From positions 1 to 64,000 of the forward strand of contig NVTY02000057.1 of assembly GCA_002401765.2 (NCBI GenBank): 64,000 bases of DNA, written 5' to 3'. A model generated the notes under the pieces. It made no database searches, was not told where the DNA came from, and saw nothing but the letters and a program-made list of their open reading frames with translations. Below, piece by piece: positions 1-7,380 of this stretch (position 1 is its first letter; each line of letters starts with the position of its first letter). A program made the position numbers and the translations under genes. Origin of the DNA: Thiotrichaceae bacterium (GTDB taxonomy: Bacteria > Pseudomonadota > Gammaproteobacteria > SZUA-140).

Positions 1-270
1 CAAGGCGAAATGACGAGCAATAGCGGGACTATTGCGAGGAATTTCAACGCTGTCATGGAATGAAGAGGGCCTGCAATGAAACCTAAATCTCAATCGTTAC
101 GGGTATATACCCGTAGCGTTTGAGATCTAGGCTTTTAGTGTGCGTCATATTCATTTCATGGCAAGGCGAAATGACGAGCAATAGCGGGACTATTGCGAGG
201 AATTTCAACGCTGTCATGGAATGAAGAGGGCCTGCAATGAAACCTAAATCTCAATCGTTACGGGTATATA
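1..270. repeat. 109-bp direct repeat carrying nested palindromes (MITE-like)
   Basis: Positions 1-109 are repeated base for base at 162-270. Between them, 82-131 is a 50-bp palindrome centred on GTATATAC, with about 22 of 25 arm positions pairing. Each copy also holds a small hairpin (GCAATAG, 5-base loop, CTATTGC). Copy 2 stops exactly in the centre of the long palindrome, where permease-coding sequence begins. The window starts inside copy 1, so the full unit is not visible. There is no ORF inside, so it looks like a non-autonomous mobile or intergenic repeat. The family is not recognised. Confidence 0.75.
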
Positions 271-995
271 TCAGCACGCTAGCGCTTTATGCCTACACCT
301 TTGCCTCATACGCCATCGGCGGCTCAGGCATCAGTGATAGCGAGTGGTTACGAAAAATCATCGCTGGTTGCATTCTTGCACTTTTTGTACTCGTGAATAT
401 CTGGAGTGTCAAAGGGATGGGAAAGCTCGCAGACATGATGGTTTACAGTAAACTGATCATCCTGACAATTATCGCCTTTGTCTTTATCAAAAACGGCAAC
501 ACAACCCTGCCTGATTTAATCCCTCAAACACAAGATGTCTTTCTATTAACCGTGCTGATTGTGGCATCCGTTACCTTTGTGGCATTTGAGGGGTTTCAAC
601 TCGTCATTCACGCCATGAATGAAATGGATCAGCCAGAGAAAAAAATCCCTCGCGCCATCTATACCTCTATCGCCCTTGCCACGCGGGTTTATGCCGTGAT
701 TGCACTCGGTGCCATCATGGCCATTCCTTTTGAAGATATCATTAGAGATAAAGAGTATGCCCTCGCCGCAGGCGCCAATAGCGTGATGGGGCACTGGGGG
801 ACCGAACTCGTCATTGCTGGCGCACTGCTCGCCTTTCTTTTGGTGCTCATGGCAGGCCAGGGGATGGGCGCACTATTAATCCTCTACTTTGAATGGAGTC
901 ACAATCCTCAGCAACTGGCCTTCATTGCAACAATATACGCACTGCTCACCACTGCATCGTGGTTATATTCAAAAAACCACTCAACAAGCCGATAA
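237..995 (+). pseudogene. APC-superfamily amino acid permease, 5'-truncated remnant
   Basis: The frame is open for 252 codons, but the first dozen codons come from the upstream repeat (copy 2 ends at 270). Real permease sequence begins in mid-protein at about residue 12. It has several hydrophobic helices and the cytoplasmic loop NEMDQPEKKIPRAI, which is typical of APC amino acid transporters (E-x-P-x-K-x-I-P-R-A-I). Family members are usually 400-480 residues, so the N-terminal helices are missing. The C-terminal part, after about residue 200, also looks shortened. What remains is unlikely to transport. The repeat supplies an ATG in frame, so a gene caller would treat this as an intact short gene. 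Whether it is expressed is unknown. Confidence 0.7.
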
Positions 996-1027
996 TCACG
1001 TTACTAGCGTAATTTAAGAGAACCACT

Positions 1028-1711
1028 ATGGCTGACAAGTTATTCCAGGTAATCATTAATGGGCAACTGGCTCAGGGTGCAAACCTTGACCAAACCAAAC
1101 AAAATATCGCAAAACTCTTCAAGGCAACACTTGATGTCGTTGAGCCGATGTTTGCTGGCAAAAGGATCAGCGTTAAAAAAAACCTGGATCAGGTCACCGC
1201 GAAAAAATATCAACAGGCAATCATCAAAGCCGGCTTAAAGGCTGGTGTGGCTCCGATGCCAAACACAGCACCGGCAGAACAGAGCACAACCCCCAATCCA
1301 GCGACCACTGGCATTGCCACAGCCACTATTGCAGCAGCGGGCAGCACTATGGATGATAGAGCAGCACCACCTGCGGCTAATATCGATACGAGCGCCTACG
1401 GCATGAATGAGGTCGGCATCACACTCGATGATTCACCGTTAGCCGATGAGCCTGAAATTGATATCAGCGCATTTAGCATGGATGAAGTGGGCACCATCAT
1501 AGATGAAACGCCGCCAGCAAAGGCAGTAAAAATCGATACCAGTACAATTTCAATGCAAGAAGCCGGTGCTGATTTGATGAAATATGAAACACCAGCGACA
1601 GCCGACTATGATTTGAGTGAATTCAGCATGGCTGAGGCAGGGGAAACCTTAGTAGAACACACGCATACAGCGCCCGCTGAAATTAACACCAGCAACCTTG
1701 AGTTTAAATAA
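1028..1711 (+). CDS. Unknown protein with N-terminal FxVxxxG domain and C-terminal tandem repeats
   Basis: 227 residues, starting at ATG 1028. Residues 1-75 form a compact domain (F-x-V-x-x-x-G near the start, then a K-R-x-x-V-K-K-x-L-D segment and A-x-K-Y-x-x-x-x-x-x-A-G). In my recollection similar domains sit at the N-termini of various gammaproteobacterial membrane proteins and are of unknown function. A Pro/Ala/Thr linker follows. From about residue 118 there are four to five imperfect repeats of about 26 residues built on I-D-T/I-S-x-x-S-M-x-E-A-G-x-x-L; the last copy stops after its first few residues. The protein is acidic, with no signal peptide or membrane segment. It lies 32 bp after the permease remnant and is probably an independent gene. 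No function is assigned. Confidence 0.6.
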   Translation: MADKLFQVIINGQLAQGANLDQTKQNIAKLFKATLDVVEPMFAGKRISVKKNLDQVTAKKYQQAIIKAGLKAGVAPMPNTAPAEQSTTPNPATTGIATATIAAAGSTMDDRAAPPAANIDTSAYGMNEVGITLDDSPLADEPEIDISAFSMDEVGTIIDETPPAKAVKIDTSTISMQEAGADLMKYETPATADYDLSEFSMAEAGETLVEHTHTAPAEINTSNLEFK

Positions 1712-1911
1712 CGCCATTCACTTCATCGCGCCAACCCGCCTGAAAGAAACGACCACTGTTAGCATCGGCCTTATTCACCTCCATCTGCGCAATATTTTGC
1801 TCAGTGACCAGCTTACTTTATTGATAATCAAACAAACCCTTCGTCTTGGTCAGCTCACGCGCCGCGTCCATACGCTCTTCGTCTGAAGTAAAAAGGAGAC
1901 TCGGTAACCAT
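1704..1911 (-). pseudogene. Remnant of a 3TM-type (GTA/phage) holin
   Basis: On the minus strand a reading frame runs through an in-frame TAA near 1820. After the stop it carries a helix ending N-K-A-D-A-N-S-G-R-F-F-Q-A-G-W-R (about 1728-1790), and before the stop T-S-D-E-E-R and A-A-R-E-L-T-K. In 3TM-type holins of phages and gene transfer agents, an amphipathic helix ending in (S)G-x-x-F-x-A-G-W-R-P precedes the membrane segments. Here the sequence is lost immediately after GWR, and the frame ends inside the 3' end of the convergent gene 1028-1711. I read this as a decayed holin fragment. The similarity is recalled, not searched. Confidence 0.4.
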
Positions 1912-2129
1912 TGAATACTGTTCAAACAACACACTATTATTAAGTAGCAACAAAAGTTAATCGAACCAACTAGTGACAACTGAAATTCAGCCGCGGCGCA
2001 ACATAATGCGCCGTGCAAAAAAAATCCCACAAAAAAGCCAGTATAAGTTACCTCGTACCAGCTAATTCCAACAAGTTGGTTTATCTTTATATAAACAGCA
2101 AACCAACAGACTCTATTTTTATATTAAGT

Positions 2130-2240
2130 TTAATAAATCGCAATACCAACGGCCCACAAGGCCACAATAATCGCCGCTGATGCGACCACCAAAATACCAT
2201 CGGTTTTACTTGTACTTGCTGTACTAACTGCAGTTGACAT
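2130..2240 (-). CDS. 36-residue single-pass membrane protein
   Basis: ATG at 2240 and TAA at 2130-2132. A clear ribosome binding site, AAAGGGGAG, sits 6 bases upstream. The product has a Ser/Thr-rich N-terminus (about 14 residues, one Lys and one Asp), then one uninterrupted hydrophobic helix of about 20 residues ending at the C-terminal Tyr. It falls below normal gene-calling length limits. No family is recognised. Candidate roles are a small regulator or subunit of a membrane complex. The good ribosome site and clean start-helix-stop layout argue that it is real. Confidence 0.55.
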   Translation of the reverse strand: MSTAVSTASTSKTDGILVVASAAIIVALWAVGIAIY

Positions 2241-2584
2241 AAGAACTCCCCTTTATTCACTATGAAACAGACTACAAATGAAAAGAATTAAACTTAACCT
2301 ACCTAATCACTAAAGAATATCCTCATCAATGAAAAGGCTATTTGACCTTACATAAAGAGCGGTATATGAGCAAGCATTAAATTCCATCCTATTTCACTGA
2401 CACCAGGCCCGTGATAGCCAAACAATCATTTGCTGATAGGAATCAAAGACCTCAAATTCCACCTATAAAGGCAAGGTATTTATAAAATAAACCCAAACGA
2501 GGCAGACCCTCATGGCGAGATTGGAAATCTCGCCATATAATCCTTCAAACCACCGACTTAGCTAGTAGCAATCACGAGTAAATT
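2241..2584. other. Intergenic region with an 11-bp hairpin before cnoX
   Basis: No convincing coding sequence. A perfect 11-bp inverted repeat (2512-2522 with 2526-2536, loop GGA) lies 49 bp upstream of the cnoX start. It could be a terminator-like structure or operator. The rest is AT-rich and probably holds the divergent promoters of the 36-residue gene and cnoX. Confidence 0.4.
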
Positions 2585-3457
2585 ATGAACAAAGAAGCCT
2601 ATATTTTTGAAGTAACCGAAAAAACTTTTCCCACCGCAGTGATCGAGAACTCCTCAAAGGCCCCTGTCGTAGTAGCATTTATCGGTGCCTGGTCAGAACA
2701 CTGCATGGGCATCGATATCATATTCAGTTCACTTGCCAATGAGTTCCCTGGTGACTTTATTTTTGCCAAGGTTGATATTGACGAACAACCTGAACTTCGT
2801 AAACAGTATCGCATTGAGAATGTACCGACCATTATTGTCTTTCAAAATGGCACGGCAAGTCGTGCAGAACTAGGCACATTAAATGAAGATGAAGCTCGCG
2901 CACTGCTCGCGGAACTAAACATTCAACATGGCTCAGACCAATTACGAGAACAGGCACGCATAAAACATATTGAAGGCGATACTCCTGCCGCCATCATGCT
3001 GCTGACACAGGCAATCCAGAAACACCCCAGCAATATACGCGTTGCAATGGACATGATGCAGATCTTTATTGACATTAACGAACTGGGCAATGCTCAAGGG
3101 CTCTATAACAAACTACCCGAACGCGACCGCGCCTCAGAACAAGGGAAGTCACTCAACGACCAACTACTCTTCGCTCAAGCGGCCTCCCGTACTGATGGGC
3201 TGAGCGCACTACAACAACTCGTCGCCAAAGATGCCTGCGACCTCTCATCCCGCTTTGACCTCGCCGTCTGCCTGATTGCCCAGCATGACGGCAAGCAAGC
3301 AATGGATCATCTTTTAACCATTATTCAGCAGGATGCTACCTTCAAAGAAGGTGCTGCGCGCGAGATGGTAATCACCATCATCCGTACCTTCAAAGCCAAC
3401 CATGCTGATATCGCGCAAGAATATCAACGTAAGCTTAACAACCTAATCGCGCAGTAA
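2585..3457 (+). CDS. cnoX: CnoX-type chaperedoxin (thioredoxin fold plus TPR)
   Basis: 290 residues. Residues 1-110 are a thioredoxin fold: F-I-G-A-W at 32-36, then S-E-H-C in place of C-x-x-C, and the cis-Pro segment V-P-T-I-I-V-F. Residues 120-285 are alpha-helical TPR-like. This architecture and the S-x-x-C active site match E. coli CnoX (YbbN), which holds unfolded clients, protects them by mixed disulfides through the single Cys during hypochlorous stress, and hands them to GroEL or DnaK. Here the single active-site Cys is C40. It is expected in the cytoplasm. The gene stands alone between two non-coding regions, and the start at 2585 is an ATG. The assignment rests on architecture and the motif. 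Confidence 0.85.
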   Translation: MNKEAYIFEVTEKTFPTAVIENSSKAPVVVAFIGAWSEHCMGIDIIFSSLANEFPGDFIFAKVDIDEQPELRKQYRIENVPTIIVFQNGTASRAELGTLNEDEARALLAELNIQHGSDQLREQARIKHIEGDTPAAIMLLTQAIQKHPSNIRVAMDMMQIFIDINELGNAQGLYNKLPERDRASEQGKSLNDQLLFAQAASRTDGLSALQQLVAKDACDLSSRFDLAVCLIAQHDGKQAMDHLLTIIQQDATFKEGAAREMVITIIRTFKANHADIAQEYQRKLNNLIAQ

Positions 3458-3595
3458 ACTCATCAAAACATAGAAGAACGTCAAGTAGGTCCTATTTGAA
3501 CTAAACATTCATATCACCACCATTCGGAACCACATCAGTACCCCGCTAAAAGCAAGCATCTCTGTAAACAGATGACTCACCTTAACTGACTAAAT

Positions 3596-3611
3596 CCCCG
3601 CCTTCGCGGGG
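3596..3611. terminator. Hairpin between convergent cnoX and caspase genes
   Basis: CCCCGC, loop CTTC, GCGGGG. It is a compact GC stem in the 220-bp gap between two convergent genes. No T tract follows on the plus strand; on the minus strand ATTTA follows. It may serve both transcripts. Confidence 0.45.
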
Positions 3612-3677
3612 AGGGCACTGCATGAAGTGTGCTTAAGCCTTAAGTCAGATCCTTGTGACAATGACTTGATTTGTTGA

Positions 3678-5756
3678 TCAATCCTTCACAAAGATAAATT
3701 CACCGCCACCATGCCCAGCGTATTTAATCGGGGCATAGGTCGGCGTCTGGTCAAAATCATGCAATGCGGCATTAATCTTCACTCGTGGGAAAATATTTAG
3801 GTAAATTTTATAAGCATCAATCGCACCCGTTGCATTTTCCAACTCGGCAATAAATTCTTTGGCAAATACAGAATAATCACCCCCACCACTATCCAATACA
3901 GGCTTCATCCCGCCAGAAGTCAACACCGTACGTGAATTGGTTTTCGCCATCACCTTAAGCCATTTCTTCAAGTGCTGGTCATCCAAATCAGCATTAAGCC
4001 GCGCCACCGAACTACTGGTCATTGAGCCTGAATAACACGAATCTGCAACCACCAAAATATGCCTTGCGCTCATGGTATTAAACAGAGAGGAAATCGCCGC
4101 ATTAGGAATCCAGTTGGCGGTATTTTCAAGTTCGGCATCCACTGGCAACCAGTAACCCTGCAGACTTTGGACATCGCGCTCACCATGGCCGGCATAGTAA
4201 ACCAGCAGATTATCCGCTTCGGACATTTTTCCTTTAATTTCATTTAATGCCGAGAGTATCGTATAACGATCCGCGTTTGTTATCAGGCGCACATCAAAAC
4301 CAAACTTATCTTCCAACAATTCAGCCACGCGCCTCGCATCACTCACGGCAGTCTTCAACTTAGGAAAGTTCACATATTCATTATTACCAATCACTAGTGC
4401 AAAATAGCGCCCAAAATCAATCGAACCGGCGACACGCGAAAAACGAGACGCATCTTCCTTAAAGGACGAAATTTGCTTATCCGGCACCAACATAAAAGAG
4501 AAGGCTGCTTTTTGATCGAGTCGATCAGTCACATGAATCATGACATGCTGCGTTTCATTCGTAACGGGCACCGCCGAGTGAAACTGTCCTGTGCTATCGA
4601 TCGAGAGCGGGCGCTCATTGAGGGTCGCAAGCTTTAAACCAGCAGGTGCCATCACACGCCCACTGATCACACGCGCTTTGCTAGCAGCGCGCACCAAAAC
4701 CCTCGGTTCACCGCTACGCGTGACCACTATAGAAGGGTCAAACACCTCAATTGAAGGCCCAGCCAGAGGCTGGGCCTGTGTAAGCAGCGCCTGCTTCTGA
4801 ATATCTGCCTTTTGTACCTGGCTGTTAACGATACGCTGCTCACGTTCAACCTGTGATTTTAATGCACGATATAACTGGTTAACCTCCGCTAGTTTTTTCT
4901 GCTGCACAGCGAATTCAAGCTCCATCTCGCTAGCTTTCTCACTGCCCGCTGCAGATGCCATCTCCACGGTTAAAGCCGCTAATGTTTGCTCTGTACGCGC
5001 TAGCACCTCAACCTGCTCTGTGAGCGATTGCTTTGCGCTCTTTAATGAATCATCTAATGACTTAATTTCACGTTCACGACGATTCACATCCTGTCTTAAC
5101 GATGCGCTCTTCTCCTGCGCTAACGTCGCCGCTTTCACTTCTATCACAGAAGTGTAATCAAGCCCATCATCCTCGATCCCTGATGCTTTTCTATACCAGT
5201 TGAGGGCTACCACCGTATCCTTTTTAACCCCAAGGCCTTTTTCATAAAGATAACCGAGGTTAATCTGTGCTCGATAAAAACCTTGCTCTGCCGCTTTACG
5301 GTACCAAATTTGTGCCAACCTAAAATTAGGTTCAAGACCGAGCCCTTTCTCGTAAATCTCCCCCACATAGGTTTGCGCCTCGGCATCACCTTTCTTAGCT
5401 TTATCCAGCCAGACAATTAATGCAGTACGGTAATCCGCACGGTTATAGGCTACATACTCCCCTCCCCTAATTTCACACTCGACTGCCGTGGCTTTGATCG
5501 CACGCCGCGGTGAGAAATAACTCATTCCAGAACCCAATTGCCTAAGCTCTGCCGGTAACAGACAATCGACTGGCAGCAGTTTATCGGCAGCCCCCTGCCG
5601 CACCTCTGGCGCAATTGGCGAATGTTCAGGAACAGCCGCACAACCCAACATCAACGCTGACATCAGTAATATCGCAATACGGTAACAAGCAGCGGGAGAG
5701 CTGCAATTTGTCAAAAAATCACTTTTATTCATTTTCTCAAACACCATCATAATCAT
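3678..5756 (-). CDS. Lipoprotein with SEL1 repeats, coiled coil and caspase-like (C14) protease domain
   Basis: 692 residues. An N-terminal signal ends in lipobox L-M-L-G-C (Cys39), predicting a lipid-anchored periplasmic protein. Residues 105-195 hold two SEL1-type repeats (A-E-A-Q-x-x-x-G-x-x-Y-E-K-G-L-G and A-Q-I-N-L-G-Y-L-Y-E-K-G-L-G). Residues 205-325 form a charged coiled coil. Residues 330-430 look beta-rich. Residues 448-692 are a caspase/metacaspase domain with catalytic His524 in YYAGHGE and Cys574 in DSCYSG. The start ATG overlaps the stop of the upstream kinase gene (TAATG), so translation is coupled. Proteolytic activity on Arg/Lys or Asp sites cannot be read from sequence. The operon suggests it is an output or partner of the kinase (inference). 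Confidence 0.85.
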   Translation of the reverse strand: MIMMVFEKMNKSDFLTNCSSPAACYRIAILLMSALMLGCAAVPEHSPIAPEVRQGAADKLLPVDCLLPAELRQLGSGMSYFSPRRAIKATAVECEIRGGEYVAYNRADYRTALIVWLDKAKKGDAEAQTYVGEIYEKGLGLEPNFRLAQIWYRKAAEQGFYRAQINLGYLYEKGLGVKKDTVVALNWYRKASGIEDDGLDYTSVIEVKAATLAQEKSASLRQDVNRREREIKSLDDSLKSAKQSLTEQVEVLARTEQTLAALTVEMASAAGSEKASEMELEFAVQQKKLAEVNQLYRALKSQVEREQRIVNSQVQKADIQKQALLTQAQPLAGPSIEVFDPSIVVTRSGEPRVLVRAASKARVISGRVMAPAGLKLATLNERPLSIDSTGQFHSAVPVTNETQHVMIHVTDRLDQKAAFSFMLVPDKQISSFKEDASRFSRVAGSIDFGRYFALVIGNNEYVNFPKLKTAVSDARRVAELLEDKFGFDVRLITNADRYTILSALNEIKGKMSEADNLLVYYAGHGERDVQSLQGYWLPVDAELENTANWIPNAAISSLFNTMSARHILVVADSCYSGSMTSSSVARLNADLDDQHLKKWLKVMAKTNSRTVLTSGGMKPVLDSGGGDYSVFAKEFIAELENATGAIDAYKIYLNIFPRVKINAALHDFDQTPTYAPIKYAGHGGGEFIFVKD

Positions 5757-7213
5757 TAATGCCCCACTGCGTTCACTTGCTGCTGTAATGCCAATAACGG
5801 CGCATGCTGATCGTGCACTGCAAGTCCAACACCAATCAATTCAGCTCCCTGCTGATGGTCACCTTCAGCAATCAAGGCCTCCGCTTGCTGAGCAAGCATG
5901 CTCAGCAAGCGCGTTAAACCCGCAATCGCATCACGATTATTAGGATTAAGGTTCAGTATCTTGCGGTATTCATCCAGAGCATTGCCACCCGCCGGCGCAA
6001 TCAACCGTCCCACCATCATATGGACATCAGCAAGTTCTAACATGCCCGTCACTTGCTGTGACTGTGCGCCTGTCATCACTACAGCCACTCCTGGGTTTTC
6101 AAATAGACTTTGCTCGACAACATTCGGCGGTGAAAATATGAAATAGCCAACACCCACCAGCGCAATCATCGCCAACGCATATGATGCCTTCTTCCAGGGT
6201 TCTTGCCGTCTCGGCTGTAATGAGGCTAAAAATTCAGCTGCACCGTGACAGCGGTCTACCCGTTTAAGCGCAAGCCCCTTTAATAGCGCTTGCCATTGCC
6301 ACTCTTTTAGCTCAGCAATTCGAGCGGGTTCAAGCTGCAACATCAACGCATCTTGTGCGGAGTGCCGCTCATAAGGGTGTTTGCCACTGAGTAATTCATA
6401 GACAATACAGGCGAGCGCGTAGATATCATCACGCACATCAGGCTCTTCACCTTCAATCATTTCTAGGCTAGCGTAGGTAAGGGTCAACGCTATTTCACCC
6501 GCATTATCGCTTTCAACTTTATCGTTTGCAGCTGCCTTTGTTTGATGATCGCAAGCATCAAGATCGGAGTTCATGATGGCGCGCGCAATCCCAAAATCAA
6601 GAATCTTCGCGCCGCTTTCTGTCAAAAATATATTCGCAGGCTTGAGGTCAGAATGGATAATATTTTGCTGATGCGCATAATCAAGCCCAGAGACGATATC
6701 CGTCAGCATGCCGATGACCTCATCAAAAGGGAGTGGCTGGAAATTACGCTCATGCATGTAGACATCTAAAGGAGCTCCCGATAGTAGCTCCATCGTCATA
6801 TAGACGTTTTGCCCATCCTTATCAAAATCATAAACGGTTCCAACATTAGGATGCGCCAAACTTTTTGCTTTTTTACACTCTTGCTGTAACATCCGCAGTG
6901 CATCGGGGTGTGATTTAAACTCTTCCGATAAAAATTTAATCGCAATGTCAGATTCTTTTTCACCCACTTCTTCCTGAATTAAATCACGCGCGGCAAACAC
7001 CACGCCCATTCCACCCCGTCCAATTTCACGCGCTAAGCGAAAACGATTTTTTATGATACTGCCACGTTGAAGTGTTTGAGTCTTCGGGCGTCGCTGTTCA
7101 GTAGCCGAAATAATTCGCGTTGCATCATCCTTGTGATGAACAACTATATCCCCTGCGCGTTGAGTACCAATCTCTCGATGCGGAGAAACTATCGTCTTAT
7201 CATTTTCATTCAT
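5756..7213 (-). CDS. PknB-type transmembrane Ser/Thr protein kinase
   Basis: 485 residues. The kinase domain spans about 55-330, with glycine loop G-R-G-G-M-G (65-70), ATP lysine K93 in AIKF, catalytic segment H-S-D-L-K-P-A-N (187-194) and DFG at 206-208. The usual HRD arginine is Ser, so this is a non-RD kinase, which may not need activation-loop phosphorylation. One membrane helix at about 344-360 is followed by a ~125-residue extracytoplasmic part with a TPR-like segment (N-L-N-P-N-N-R-D-A-I). It is the first gene of a two-gene operon with the lipoprotein caspase. Kinase inside, caspase outside, linked through a periplasmic helical domain, suggests transmembrane signalling. Substrates are unknown. 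Confidence 0.88.
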   Translation of the reverse strand: MNENDKTIVSPHREIGTQRAGDIVVHHKDDATRIISATEQRRPKTQTLQRGSIIKNRFRLAREIGRGGMGVVFAARDLIQEEVGEKESDIAIKFLSEEFKSHPDALRMLQQECKKAKSLAHPNVGTVYDFDKDGQNVYMTMELLSGAPLDVYMHERNFQPLPFDEVIGMLTDIVSGLDYAHQQNIIHSDLKPANIFLTESGAKILDFGIARAIMNSDLDACDHQTKAAANDKVESDNAGEIALTLTYASLEMIEGEEPDVRDDIYALACIVYELLSGKHPYERHSAQDALMLQLEPARIAELKEWQWQALLKGLALKRVDRCHGAAEFLASLQPRRQEPWKKASYALAMIALVGVGYFIFSPPNVVEQSLFENPGVAVVMTGAQSQQVTGMLELADVHMMVGRLIAPAGGNALDEYRKILNLNPNNRDAIAGLTRLLSMLAQQAEALIAEGDHQQGAELIGVGLAVHDQHAPLLALQQQVNAVGH

Positions 7214-7380
7214 AATTTCAACCTCAATATTCTCAACGTCGCCATTATATCCAGATCGTTTATCCCTTCAATTGAGACCCATACAACCATCACCCCACGC
7301 CAATAATTATGGGGTTTTTAATAAAACAAAACCTAAAAACTAATGGACGACATCCACACCTCAGAGTTAGAATTTACATT

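Noticed and set aside
1698-1886. 62-codon plus-strand ORF after the repeat protein
   Set aside because: It is the shadow of the minus-strand holin-like frame, has no ribosome site and begins inside the preceding gene.
3666-3681. TTGAT/ATCAA pair resembling an FNR box
   Set aside because: The spacer is six bases, not four, and it lies at the 3' end of the caspase gene rather than near a promoter.
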